In this document: positions 17,367-26,442 of the stretch, piece after piece
How positions within the stretch are numbered: the stretch's first letter is position 1
How the letters are laid out: every line of letters begins with the position of its first letter
Assembly: GCF_016793825.1 (NCBI RefSeq)
Contig: NZ_JAEULM010000044.1
Location: forward strand, 522,903 to 586,902
Source: Sphingopyxis sp.
GTDB lineage: Bacteria > Pseudomonadota > Alphaproteobacteria > Sphingomonadales > Sphingomonadaceae
DNA: 64,000 nt
Direction: 5' to 3'
Notes under the pieces: generated by a model
What the model saw: only the letters and a program-made list of their open reading frames with translations
What the model was told of the DNA's origin: nothing
Database searches by the model: none
Program-made: the position numbers and the translations under genes

Positions 17367-17870
17367 TCAGGGATGATCGTCGGCGAGGAAGCGCGCGCAC
17401 AGCATCAGCGCGTGCGCAAGTTGCTTGTCGATCTGCTTCTGCCCGATCCCCAGACGCTCGGCAATCTCCGCTTTCTCGAGCATTTCGACATGACGCATCG
17501 CAAAGACTTCGCGGCAGCGTGGCGGAAGCGTCTGGGTCGCGGCATGAAGCCGCGCGAGCTCATCGCGTCCCACGACATACGCCTCGGCGGAAGGCGCGTC
17601 GTCAGCAATTCGCTCAGCGTCAGCATCATGAACGAGCCAGCTCGACCATCGGTACTGCTGCCGCATGGCATCGGCAGCGAGGTTTCGGGCAATACCGAAG
17701 AGATAGCGCGGAACATTCTCGACACGCCCTGCCTTGATCGCGGGCATGGCCTGCGCCCATGTTTCCTGGACGATATCGGCAGGCTCGATCGGCGGACGCA
17801 CTCGTCGCTCGACGCTGGCCAGCAGGCCGGCGCGGTGCTGCGCGAACAGCGAAAGGGCATCAACGGTCAT
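17367..17870 (-). CDS. FecI-type ECF sigma factor
   Basis: About 167 residues with the two ECF regions only: sigma-2 (EPADIVQETWAQAM, VPRYLFGIARNLAADAMRQQ) and sigma-4 (LPPRCREVFAMRHVEMLEKAEIAERLGIGQKQIDKQLAHAL). Region 1 and 3 are absent, as expected. The true start is the ATG at 17870; the longer frame upstream lies in the tonB gene. The ATGA (17867-17870) overlaps the stop of the reading frame that encodes the proper TonB C-terminus, so sigma-factor translation would be coupled to full-length TonB. It should transcribe the downstream fecR-receptor genes when the siderophore is present. Confidence 0.92.
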   Translation of the reverse strand: MTVDALSLFAQHRAGLLASVERRVRPPIEPADIVQETWAQAMPAIKAGRVENVPRYLFGIARNLAADAMRQQYRWSSWLVHDADAERIADDAPSAEAYVVGRDELARLHAATQTLPPRCREVFAMRHVEMLEKAEIAERLGIGQKQIDKQLAHALMLCARFLADDHP

Positions 17871-18663
17871 TGCTCGAACACCGGCGGCATGATCAGGAAC
17901 CGGATCGGCATCGTCACTTCGAGCTGATCCGGAAGCTCGGGGGGATCGGCGGGAACGGCGCGGAGCGGTGCACCATATCGAGGGTCGCGCGGTCGAGAGC
18001 CTTGCTGCCCGTGCTGGCGATGATCGACACCTCCGCCAGGCGGCCAATGCGTTCGATCGTGAAACGGATGGTGCCATTGCCTTCGAAGCCGGCGAGCAAG
18101 GCGCCGCGCGGGTAACGGCGCTGGGCACTGATCCGGGCAAGGACCGCGCGCTGATAGCTGTGTGTCACAGCGCCTAGCGGATCCGGCTCGGCGCTGTCCG
18201 GAGGAAGCACTTGTACCCGAAGCGGTTCGGAGACTTCGATCGGGCGCTGCGCCTGCGGTTCGGCGGCTGGGAGCGAAATTTCGACCGTTTTCGGCAATGG
18301 CGTTGCAACGACTGACATCTCGCGGTCGGGCCGCGCCGTCGATCGATCGACCGAATTGGGCAGCAAGGTAACAACGATGGTGTCGTCAGGTGGGTAGGAT
18401 GTCGTCGGCCCAGTCCAACTGTGGATCGCGATCGCGACGATCCCGAGGAGGATCGCCACCGAGACCGCTGTCGCAATCAGGCGCCCCGGCCAGAGCACCG
18501 GACGATAGTGAGATGGCAGCCTGTCTTCGAGAGCAACGATCGAACCTGCGATCTTTTGACTTCGCCTTTCGACACGATCAACGCCCGCCGCCGCTCTTCC
18601 GTCGAGGCAGACTACCGTCGGTTCAGCGAAGGCGAGCGCAGTAGAACGCATGATCTCTGCCAT
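17867..18663 (-). CDS. TonB-family energy transducer, frameshifted near its C-terminus
   Basis: Inner-membrane anchored TonB-like protein: membrane helix at residues ~62-81, a proline-rich periplasmic linker, then a TonB C-terminal domain (AVLARISAQRRYPRGALLAGFEGNGTIRFTIERIGRLAEVSIIASTGSKALDRATLDMV, APFPPIPP). As written, the frame ends at 17914 in PPSFRISSK. One base more in the run of six G at 17939-17944 would restore PPELPDQLEVTMPIRFLIMPPVFEQ, the standard last beta strand, ending exactly in the ATGA overlap with the sigma gene. The gene is therefore either frameshifted, phase-variable at the homopolymer, or affected by a sequence error. The ~60 residues before the helix are longer than in E. 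coli TonB. Confidence 0.85.
17939..17944 (-). other. homopolymer (six bases) where the tonB reading frame breaks
   Basis: Six G on the plus strand (six C in the gene). Reading before the run encodes ...APFPPIPP and reading one base shifted after it encodes ELPDQLEVTMPIRF, the conserved continuation. A seventh base would rejoin the two frames. Confidence 0.8.
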
Positions 18664-18801
18664 AACAGTTTGCGAACGACTCGCAATAAAGTTCTCATTG
18701 TCAACACTTGAGGCTCACCGAAACGGCAGAGCCGTCCGCCAGCCGGACCTTTCAGTGCAAACCTCATGACGGAGTAACGGTGCTCGGCCGCTTGCGGCCT
18801 G

Positions 18802-19968
18802 TCAGCTTTGCGGTGAATTCGGAGAAATGCTGATCGACGTGGCGCCTCGACGGCGCCGCCTGTCCGCTCCGAATCGAACGGAGGAACCGAGCGCTGCATT
18901 GAGGCGGGCAAGACGGTCGAGAACCTCGTCCGCCGAGGAACCGGTTGCGAGCCGCGGACTCCCTCTCACACGACGCCCCTTATATTCGATCCCGCCGGCG
19001 TCGAGCTGAACCGGGATCAAAGACGTGTTCGTGACGCGGCCGCCGACGACGTCGAGTTGTGCAATCACCGACTGCCATGCCTCCGGTCCATAGGCACCAT
19101 CGGCTTTTTCCGACTGGAAGATGAAGGACGAGAGACCGTGGAAGAGCGGTGCGCCACGATAATATTCAATGCCCTGCAGTTCGGGAACGCCGTGCGCGAC
19201 AAAGGTCGCGGCGCCGGCATCGATCGCGCGGCGCGCCAGGTCGCGTTGCCATGCCGGCGTATCCGACTTGCGCGCTTCCCAATAATGGCTGTGCAGATAG
19301 GCAATGACTGTCGCCCCGCTGCCCGCTGCAAGGCGGATAGCGGCGAGATAGCGCTCGACGTCGACCGCGACAAGCGCGCCGTCCGGTCCGCGCCGCAGTT
19401 CGTTGACCCCCGGCCTTGTGTCGGTGGCTGCTGCTCCGTCACGGATCGCCCCCGCAGCCGCCGAGACGAGCGCAATGCGTTCGCGAGCCTGTAGAAATCC
19501 GGGGCTGCTCGCGGCGGCGAGGTCGCGGCCGGTGCCGGCATAAGCGAGCTTGCGGGTCTCGAGAGCGTCGATCGTCGACAGGATACCGCCGCTGTCCAGA
19601 TCCCAGGCATGATTGTTCGAGGTCGCGACAATATTGACCCCGATCGCCTGCAAGCAGTCGATGACCTCCGGATGGCCGACGTGCAGCACCTCGCTGTCCG
19701 AAGGCCGCGTCGACTTCCCGGCCAGCGGGCCCGCGATCACCGTTTCCAGGTCGGTGAAGACCGCATCGCGCCCTTTCAGCAAACGCTGAAACCCGCTGAG
19801 CCCGTCCCAGCCGAGCGCACGCAGATCGGTCTTGATCAGCGATTGGCCAAGCAGGCTGATCCGCAGAGGCCGGCTGCCGGCCCCAACCAGAACCGGCAGA
19901 AAAACGACCGAAATTCCAGCACCGATCAGGTGTCTTCGGGTCGGCGCGGGCAAGCAGGCTGATGTCAT
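18802..19968 (-). CDS. CapA-family protein (metallophosphatase-like), Tat/Sec exported
   Basis: About 388 residues from the ATG at 19968, which follows a strong GGGGGAT ribosome site; upstream ATGs in the same frame lack one. The N-terminus TRRHLIGAGISVVFLPVLVGAG is a signal sequence with a twin-arginine-like pair. The CapA (PgsA) fold signatures follow: LLGQSLI, FTDLETVIAGPLAGK, VATSNNHAWDLDSGGILSTIDAL, TGRDLAAA, IAYLHSHYWE and FVAHGVPELQGIEYYRGAPLFHGLSSFIF. The family resembles calcineurin-like phosphoesterases; some members make polyglutamate capsule, but no PgsB/PgsC genes are present, so another exported hydrolase role is likelier. Divergent from the TBDR operon at 20124. Confidence 0.88.
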   Translation of the reverse strand: MTSACLPAPTRRHLIGAGISVVFLPVLVGAGSRPLRISLLGQSLIKTDLRALGWDGLSGFQRLLKGRDAVFTDLETVIAGPLAGKSTRPSDSEVLHVGHPEVIDCLQAIGVNIVATSNNHAWDLDSGGILSTIDALETRKLAYAGTGRDLAAASSPGFLQARERIALVSAAAGAIRDGAAATDTRPGVNELRRGPDGALVAVDVERYLAAIRLAAGSGATVIAYLHSHYWEARKSDTPAWQRDLARRAIDAGAATFVAHGVPELQGIEYYRGAPLFHGLSSFIFQSEKADGAYGPEAWQSVIAQLDVVGGRVTNTSLIPVQLDAGGIEYKGRRVRGSPRLATGSSADEVLDRLARLNAALGSSVRFGADRRRRRGATSISISPNSPQS

Positions 19969-20036
19969 AATCCCCCCTTCCTCTTGCCCCTTCCATACAG
20001 ACTGCGCCGAAAGACGGGCAACATCATGCACTTTCG

Positions 20037-20063
20037 TTATGAGACTATCCACGACTGTCATAA
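20037..20063 (+). promoter_or_regulatory. LysR-type dyad upstream of the TBDR-AbgT-CocE-LysR operon
   Basis: TTATGAGA and TGTCATAA form an inverted repeat with one mismatch per arm, 11 bases apart, 60 bases before the TBDR start and between two divergent genes. Size and spacing suit a LysR-type binding site, and the operon ends in a LysR gene. Binding is inferred. Confidence 0.4.
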
Positions 20064-20123
20064 TGTTTTTCGATGGCACGCATCGCCCTAAGCCGGTGAG
20101 CGAATCACAATTTGGGGGGCAAT

Positions 20124-23021
20124 ATGACCATCGAATCCGCTCGTTTCGTCCGGCGCCGGCAGGGCGCCAAACTGGCCGCCGCGGCCGGCATCAGCCTTGC
20201 CGCGCTGGCATGGCCTTCTCTGGTTCAGGCGCAGGATGCGGAAGAAACGGCCGCCTCGGATGCCGACACCGGCGGCGACATCATCGTCACGGGCTCGCGC
20301 ATCGGACGCAAGGATGCCGATTCGGTCGGACCGATTCTGACGGTCACCTCGGACGACATAACCAAGTCGGGCACCTCGTCGATCGGTGACCTGCTCCAGA
20401 AGCTCCCGTCCGCCGGTGTCAGCCTCAACTCGAACGGAACCCAAGGCACCTCCTACGGAGCGAGTTCGATCAACCTGCGCTACCTCGGCGGCGCCGAAGG
20501 CAGCGGAAACCGCGTCCTCGTCCTCGTCGACGGGCACCGCTGGGTCGACGGGGTCGGCCAGCGCGGCTTCCGCGACTTCGTCGATCTCAACACGATGCCG
20601 CAGGGCATGATCGACGGCATCGAGATCCTGAAGGACGGCGCCTCTGCCATCTATGGCGCCGACGCGATCGCCGGCGTCGTCAACATCAAGACCGTCCAGC
20701 CCTTCGACGGGCTACGCGGATCGGTACGCGCCGGGATCACCAGCCATGGCGATGGTGCCGAACTCGGCGGCAAGCTGACCGTCGGCAAGACCTGGGATCG
20801 CGCCTCGGTCATCCTGTCGGGCAGCTATTTCAAGTCTCGCCCGATCCGCACCGACGCGCGCGACCTGACGACGCTGACGCTCGTCCCGCAGACTGCGGTC
20901 GGCAACAATCCCAACGGGCTGTTCATCCTGCCGGGACTTGCGAACAACGCCTATTTCGGTACGCCCGCTGGCTTCGCCAGTTCGGCGAACCCGATCGTGC
21001 TCAACAATGGCGCGACGATCGGCACCGGCAATACCGCGGACAACGCCTTCCACGTCGGCGCGCTGCCAGGCGATTTCTACAACACGCAGGCTCAGGGCAT
21101 CTACTCGGCGGGCCCGTCGGAGCGTTACGGCTTCTACGGCCGCTTCGATTATGAACTGACCGACGATGCGCGGATCAAGGTCGAGGGCGTCTATAACCGG
21201 CGCAAGTCGAACCAGCTCTTCTCGCCCGTCCTGCTCGACATCGGCGGTACGGCCGGAACGGTGCGCGGCTTTGCGATCCCGAACAATCAGATGTTCAACC
21301 CCTTCGGAACCGCGAACGGCGTGCCGGTCGCGAACGCGCTCGGCTTCGCCGCAAACAGCGCGTGGCGCATCCGCACGGTGATGGACGACGTCGGCAACCG
21401 CAACAATATTCAGGATGTCGAGACGCTCCGCTTTTCGGTCGGCGTCGACGGCAGCTTCATGATCGGCGGCGGCGAATGGCGCTGGGACGTCTTTGGATCC
21501 TATTCGAAGAACAGCATCCACACCGTTGCCGAGAACGGGATCAACTATGACAACCTGTTTCTCGGACTCGGGTCACCCGCGACCTGCGCCGCGACGGCTG
21601 GCTGCGTGCCGATCAACCTCTTCGCGCCGATGACCGAGGCACAGGCGGCCTACATCCGCTTCACCACGCGCGAGTACAACCGTACCGAACTCTACAACGC
21701 TGCGTTCAACGTCACCGGCAACCTGTTCGACCTGCCCGCGGGCCCGGTCGCGCTCGCGGTCGGCTATGAGTATCGCCAGAACCGCGGCTTCGATGCGCCC
21801 GATCCGATCGTGAACGCGCCGCCGACCTATCTCAATCCGGCACTTTATGCCAAGACGACCGGGCAGACGCGCACGCCGACGGTGGGCCAATATGATCTCC
21901 ACGAGGCCTATGCCGAACTCAATGTCCCGATCTTCCGCGACCAGCCGTTCGCCGAGAGCCTCGAACTCAGCCTGGCGGGCCGCTATTCGGACTATTCGAC
22001 CGTCGGCAACAAGGTCACGTTGAAGGCGGGCCTCGGCTATCGTCCGATCGAAGACATCCTGTTCCGCGGCACCTATTCGCAGGGCTTCCGCGCGCCATCG
22101 ATCAACGAACTCTATCAGGGAGCTCGCCAGACGAGCTTCCAGGGCGTCGACCCATGCAACGGCGGCGCTTCGGCAAATCAGGGTCTGCCGGGCTGCGCCG
22201 GCGTGCCGACCGGCTACAATCAGGCCAATTTCAATCTCAACGGCCTGATCCCCGGCGTTATCAGCGGCAACGCAGGCCTCAAGCCCGAAACAGCCGACAC
22301 CTACAGCGCCGGCGTCGCCATCTCGCCGAGCGGGATCCGCGGGCTGTCGCTGACGGTCGATTATTACAAGATCAAGATCAAGAACGCGATCGCTTCGCAG
22401 ACGCCGACCCAGATCATGCAGCTTTGCGCCGTGCGCGGCGGCGTGTTCTGCGACCTTGTCAGCCGTGACGCCGGCACCGGCGCGATCCTGGAATTGCTGC
22501 AGGGCGCGCAGAATCTCAACTCGATCACCACCGATGGTGTCGACGCGACGCTGCGCTACGACTTCAATACCGGTATCGGCCGCATCTCTGCGGTGGTCGA
22601 CGCCTCCTACCTCCACTCGTTCAAGACGACCGCGCCAAACCCCGCGGGCGGCGATCCGATCGTCGACGAACGGGCCGGCAAGGGCGATACGCCGCGCGCG
22701 ACCTATCCGCACTGGAAGGGACAGACATCGCTCGGCTGGACCGGCGATACCGTCGATGCGACGCTGCGCGCCCGTTACATCGGCCCAACCACCGACGTCG
22801 TGAACACGGTGAAAAACGCCCGGACGCGTTCGATCATTTATACCGACTTCGAACTCGGCTTCAGCATCAACGACGACGCGGCGCGCTTCAGCCTCGGCAT
22901 CAACAATCTGTTCGACAAGGCCCCGCCCGCTTCCTACGCCAATGCCCCGATCAACTATGACATCTACACCTATGACGCGCGTGGACGCTTCGTTTACGCC
23001 AGCTTCTCGGTAAAGATGTGA
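20124..23021 (+). CDS. TonB-dependent receptor (large, OMR-type)
   Basis: About 965 residues from the ATG at 20124, preceded by GGGGGGCAAT. Signal peptide ends near LVQAQ; the TonB-box/plug begins DIIVTGSRIGRKD, with GNRVLVLVDGHRWVDGV and IEILKDGASAIYGADAIAGVVNIKT, the plug sequences of the large sphingomonad/Caulobacter-type receptors. The barrel ends DARGRFVYASFSVKM. It begins a four-gene plus-strand operon: AbgT transporter, CocE/NonD hydrolase and LysR regulator follow with one- to four-base overlaps. This grouping implies that the receptor brings in the compound that the downstream pair transports and hydrolyses, probably an amide/ester conjugate or peptide-like molecule. Confidence 0.93.
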   Translation: MTIESARFVRRRQGAKLAAAAGISLAALAWPSLVQAQDAEETAASDADTGGDIIVTGSRIGRKDADSVGPILTVTSDDITKSGTSSIGDLLQKLPSAGVSLNSNGTQGTSYGASSINLRYLGGAEGSGNRVLVLVDGHRWVDGVGQRGFRDFVDLNTMPQGMIDGIEILKDGASAIYGADAIAGVVNIKTVQPFDGLRGSVRAGITSHGDGAELGGKLTVGKTWDRASVILSGSYFKSRPIRTDARDLTTLTLVPQTAVGNNPNGLFILPGLANNAYFGTPAGFASSANPIVLNNGATIGTGNTADNAFHVGALPGDFYNTQAQGIYSAGPSERYGFYGRFDYELTDDARIKVEGVYNRRKSNQLFSPVLLDIGGTAGTVRGFAIPNNQMFNPFGTANGVPVANALGFAANSAWRIRTVMDDVGNRNNIQDVETLRFSVGVDGSFMIGGGEWRWDVFGSYSKNSIHTVAENGINYDNLFLGLGSPATCAATAGCVPINLFAPMTEAQAAYIRFTTREYNRTELYNAAFNVTGNLFDLPAGPVALAVGYEYRQNRGFDAPDPIVNAPPTYLNPALYAKTTGQTRTPTVGQYDLHEAYAELNVPIFRDQPFAESLELSLAGRYSDYSTVGNKVTLKAGLGYRPIEDILFRGTYSQGFRAPSINELYQGARQTSFQGVDPCNGGASANQGLPGCAGVPTGYNQANFNLNGLIPGVISGNAGLKPETADTYSAGVAISPSGIRGLSLTVDYYKIKIKNAIASQTPTQIMQLCAVRGGVFCDLVSRDAGTGAILELLQGAQNLNSITTDGVDATLRYDFNTGIGRISAVVDASYLHSFKTTAPNPAGGDPIVDERAGKGDTPRATYPHWKGQTSLGWTGDTVDATLRARYIGPTTDVVNTVKNARTRSIIYTDFELGFSINDDAARFSLGINNLFDKAPPASYANAPINYDIYTYDARGRFVYASFSVKM

Positions 23022-23074
23022 TCGGATCGGCCGCGCCGGGGACGGTGCGGCCTTTGAGACGCGGGGCGGCGAAT

Positions 23075-24607
23075 ATGCCAGGCAAGACGCAGAAATGGCT
23101 CGACCGGGTCGAGCGCTGGGGCAATGCCCTGCCCGATCCGGTATTCATCTTCCTCGGCCTGATCGCGCTGCTGGTCGCGGCGTCGGTCGCCGCAGCGCTG
23201 TTCGGGTGGAGCGCGGTCAATCCGGTCAGCGGCGAGATGCTGACCGCGAAGAGCCTGCTCTCGGCCGAAAATGTCGGCAAGCTGTTGACCGAGATGCCCG
23301 ATACGATGGCGAATTTCCCGCCGTTGGGGCTGATCCTCGTCGTGATGCTCGGCGCCGCGGTCGCCGAGCGGTCGGGGTTGTTCACCACGCTCATGAACCG
23401 CGCGATGCGCGGCGTCCCGAACCGTTTCCTCAGCCCCGCGATCTTCCTGATCGGGCTTCTGTCGCATCAGGCGGCCGACGCCGCCTATGTGGTGCTTATA
23501 CCCTTGTCGGCTATCATCTTCGCGGCGGCCGGGCGTCACCCGTTGTCGGGCATCGCGATTGCCTATGCCGGGATCTCCGGGGCTTTCGCCGCCAACCTGC
23601 TGCCCGGCCAGTTCGACGTGCTGATGCTCGGCATCACCAAGTCGGCGACCGCGCTGCTGGTCCCCGACCATATGCTCAACCCGCTCGGTAACTGGTATTT
23701 CACCGCCGCGCTGGGACTGATCCTGATCCCGGTGACCTGGTTCGTGAACGACCGTATCGTCGAGCCGCGCCTCGGCACCTGGACAGGTTCGCCGCCCGAG
23801 GGCGAAATAGAGGATGAGGCTGATCCCGCTGCCCATCGGAAAGGTCTCCGTCGCGCAGGGCTGGCCGCGATCGCGATTGCGTTCATCTTCGCGGCCTTCA
23901 CGCTGTGGCCTGGCTACACTCCGCTCGTCGATGGCACCGCAGCCGGGCCAGCGCGGCTCGAGCCTTTCTACGCCTCGCTCGTCGCGGGCTTCATGTTCCT
24001 CTTCCTCGTCTGTGGCTGGGTCTACGGCGCAGCGGTCGGTACGATCAGCTCGCACCGCGACGTCGTGAAAATGATGACCGAGGGACTCGCGACGATGACG
24101 CCCTTCCTCGTCATTTCCTTCTTCGCCGCGCACTTCATCGCGATGTTCGCCTGGTCGAACCTGGGTCCGGTCATGGCGATCAACGGCGCCGACTGGCTGC
24201 GCGCGCAGCAGCTCGCAACACCGGTAATGCTGATCTTGCTGCTGCTCATGTCGTCTGTCTTCGACCTCGTCATCGGATCGGCCTCGGCAAAGTGGAGCGC
24301 GATGGCACCGATCGTCGTGCCGATGCTTATGCTGCTCGGCGTGTCGCCCGAAATGACGACTGCGGCTTACCGGATGGGCGACTCTATTTTCAACATCGTG
24401 ACCCCGGTTGCGTCGAACTTCGTCCTCGTCCTCGTGCTGGCGCAGCGCTGGCGGCAGGATTTCGGCGTGGGATCGCTGATCGCGCTGATGCTGCCCTTCT
24501 CGATCGCGATCGGGCTGACCGGACTCTGCCTCGTCAGCCTGTGGACAGGGTTCGAGTTGCCCGTCGGTCCGGGTGCGCCCGCGACCTATGCGATGCCCGC
24601 GCGATGA
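23075..24607 (+). CDS. AbgT-family transporter (p-aminobenzoyl-glutamate type)
   Basis: Inner-membrane carrier of about 510 residues. Family signatures: WLDRVERWGNALPDPVFIFLGLI at the N-terminus, AVAERSGLFTTLMNRAM, LLSHQAADAAYVVLIPLSAIIF, GISGAFAANLLPGQFDVL, FFAAHFIAMFAWSNLG and SSVFDLVIGSASAKWSAMAPIVVPM. Chosen start is the ATG at 23075 after GGGGCGGCGAAT; a GTG at 23018 overlaps the TBDR stop. AbgT proteins import p-aminobenzoyl-glutamate or act as sulfonamide exporters; here the operon with a receptor and a hydrolase favours import of a dipeptide-like or aromatic amide. The stop overlaps the CocE start by ATGA. Confidence 0.93.
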   Translation: MPGKTQKWLDRVERWGNALPDPVFIFLGLIALLVAASVAAALFGWSAVNPVSGEMLTAKSLLSAENVGKLLTEMPDTMANFPPLGLILVVMLGAAVAERSGLFTTLMNRAMRGVPNRFLSPAIFLIGLLSHQAADAAYVVLIPLSAIIFAAAGRHPLSGIAIAYAGISGAFAANLLPGQFDVLMLGITKSATALLVPDHMLNPLGNWYFTAALGLILIPVTWFVNDRIVEPRLGTWTGSPPEGEIEDEADPAAHRKGLRRAGLAAIAIAFIFAAFTLWPGYTPLVDGTAAGPARLEPFYASLVAGFMFLFLVCGWVYGAAVGTISSHRDVVKMMTEGLATMTPFLVISFFAAHFIAMFAWSNLGPVMAINGADWLRAQQLATPVMLILLLLMSSVFDLVIGSASAKWSAMAPIVVPMLMLLGVSPEMTTAAYRMGDSIFNIVTPVASNFVLVLVLAQRWRQDFGVGSLIALMLPFSIAIGLTGLCLVSLWTGFELPVGPGAPATYAMPAR

Positions 24608-26442
24608 TCGAAACCACGGATATCCGGTTCATCCGCAACGCGATGGTCCCGATGCGCGACGGCGTGCATCTGGCGACCGATATCTATCTTCCCGCCGACG
24701 GCGCAGCGCTTCCGGTACTGCTCGAGCGTACACCTTACGACAAGGACGGCACCAACCACGCCGATTTTTCAGCGGCCGATCCGACACCGCGATCAAAGCC
24801 GGAGATCGCGCGCCTGTTCGCGGCGCACGGCTATGCCTTTGTGTCGCAGGATTGCCGTGGCCGTTACGGCTCCGAAGGCACGTTTCGCAAATATATGTCG
24901 GAGGCCGAGGACGGCGCCGACACCATCGCGTGGATCATGGAACAGCCATGGTGTAACGGCCGCATTGGTACGCTCGGTCTTTCCTATGGCGCGCATGTGC
25001 AAGCGGCGCTCGCGACGCTCGATCCGCATGGCCTCGCGGCGATGTTCCTTGATTCGGGCGGCTTTTCCAGCGCCTATCACAGCGGCATCCGCCAAGGTGG
25101 GGCCTATGAGCTGAAGCAGCTCACCTGGGCGCTGAAGCATGCGTTGCTGGCACGCGAAACCGCCTCCGATCCCGCGCGTCGCGCAGCGCTCGAGGCGGTC
25201 GACATCCGCGAATGGATCGGGGTCGAAAAATGGCGCCCCGGCCATTCGCCCATCAGCGCGGCGCCCGAATATGAGGATTTCATTCTCGAACAATGGAGCG
25301 AGGACCGCTTCACCGACTTTTGGAAACAGCGCGGCCTCTATGCACGCGGCTGGTACGACGCTTTCGCCGATGTGCCGATGGTCCACATGTCGAGCTGGTA
25401 CGACCCCTATGCGCTGACGGCGATCGAGAATTTTACCGGGCTTTCGGCACGCAAGCAGAGCCCGGTGAAGCTTATCATGGGCCCCTGGACGCACGGCAAG
25501 CGTTCGCTGACATATTCGGGCGACGCCGACTTCGGACCGCAATCGACACTCGACCATTTATTCGGCGACTATGTCGCGCTCCGCCAACGCTGGTTCGATC
25601 ATCATCTGAAAGGCGCCGGGCCCGACCCGCTACCCGAACCCGTCTATCTGTTCACCATGGGCGGGGGCTCGGGCCGACGGCTACCGAGCGGGCGGCTTGA
25701 TCACGGCGGACGGTGGCGGAGCGCCGCGGGCTGGCCGCTTGCGGCGATGCGAATGACGCCCTTCCACCTGCACATGGACGGGGGTCTTGGCGAAAATCCC
25801 GTCAGTGGTGCCGGTGCCCGCAGCTTCGTCCATGATCCCCATCATCCGGTACCGACGATCGGCGGCGCGATCGCCTCGGGCGCGCCGGTGATGGAGGCCG
25901 GGGGGTTCGACCAGCGCGAAGGCCCCGACTTCTTCGGATCGCGCGAAGCCGGACGCGCGCTGGCCGACCGGCCCGATGTCCTGATCTTCGAAACGCCGCC
26001 GCTCGATACCGATGTCGAGTTGACCGGTCAGGCTATTGCCGACCTGTTCGTCAGTTCGACCGCCGCCGACACCGACGTGATGATCAAAGTCGTTGATGTT
26101 TATCCGCCCAGCGCCGACTATCCGGATGGCTATGCGCTCAATATCGCGCATGGTCTGCTCAGAATGCGGTTCCGCAACGCGTTCGAGGAACCCGAAATCA
26201 TGGAACCTGGAAAGGTCTATCGCGTGCAGATCGTCTCCTTTCCCATGAGCAACCGCTTCGCGATGGGGCACCGCATCCGAGTCGAGATCGCCGGCAGCAA
26301 TTTCCCCCATTTCGACATCAATCCCAACACCGACTGGCAGGTCGAGGGCCTTGCGCCAGCGACGGCGGAGACGAGCATCCACCTCGGGCCCGACCGGCCT
26401 TCGTACATCCTGTTGCCGGTCGTGCCGATCGAAATCGCCTGA
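24604..26442 (+). CDS. CocE/NonD-family (S15) alpha/beta hydrolase
   Basis: About 612 residues in the three-domain layout of the X-Pro dipeptidyl-peptidase/cocaine-esterase family. N-terminal alpha/beta-hydrolase: VPMRDGVHLATDIYLP, LERTPYDK, VSQDCRGRYGSEGTF, and the nucleophile S127 in GTLGLSYGAH. C-terminal jelly-roll: PDVLIFETPPLDTDVELTGQ, MIKVVDVYPP, GHRIRVEIAGSNFPHFDINPNT, typical of the family. No signal peptide, so cytoplasmic. Start ATG at 24604 in the ATGA overlap with abgT-like gene; the long frame before it lies inside that gene. Members cleave cocaine, glutaryl-7-ACA, alpha-amino esters or X-Pro peptides. Next to AbgT, hydrolysis of an imported amide or ester is likely. Confidence 0.92.
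   Translation: MIETTDIRFIRNAMVPMRDGVHLATDIYLPADGAALPVLLERTPYDKDGTNHADFSAADPTPRSKPEIARLFAAHGYAFVSQDCRGRYGSEGTFRKYMSEAEDGADTIAWIMEQPWCNGRIGTLGLSYGAHVQAALATLDPHGLAAMFLDSGGFSSAYHSGIRQGGAYELKQLTWALKHALLARETASDPARRAALEAVDIREWIGVEKWRPGHSPISAAPEYEDFILEQWSEDRFTDFWKQRGLYARGWYDAFADVPMVHMSSWYDPYALTAIENFTGLSARKQSPVKLIMGPWTHGKRSLTYSGDADFGPQSTLDHLFGDYVALRQRWFDHHLKGAGPDPLPEPVYLFTMGGGSGRRLPSGRLDHGGRWRSAAGWPLAAMRMTPFHLHMDGGLGENPVSGAGARSFVHDPHHPVPTIGGAIASGAPVMEAGGFDQREGPDFFGSREAGRALADRPDVLIFETPPLDTDVELTGQAIADLFVSSTAADTDVMIKVVDVYPPSADYPDGYALNIAHGLLRMRFRNAFEEPEIMEPGKVYRVQIVSFPMSNRFAMGHRIRVEIAGSNFPHFDINPNTDWQVEGLAPATAETSIHLGPDRPSYILLPVVPIEIA

Noticed and set aside
18690-18720. TGTCAACACTTGAG upstream of the tonB gene as a fifth MarR-type operator
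   Set aside because: Arms are similar but the spacer is shorter and the AT core is missing; it also lies 13 kb from the cluster in an iron operon.
18802-19968. CapA-like gene as part of a poly-gamma-glutamate capsule locus
   Set aside because: No PgsB/CapB ligase or PgsC partner is nearby; the protein is a lone exported CapA-fold member.
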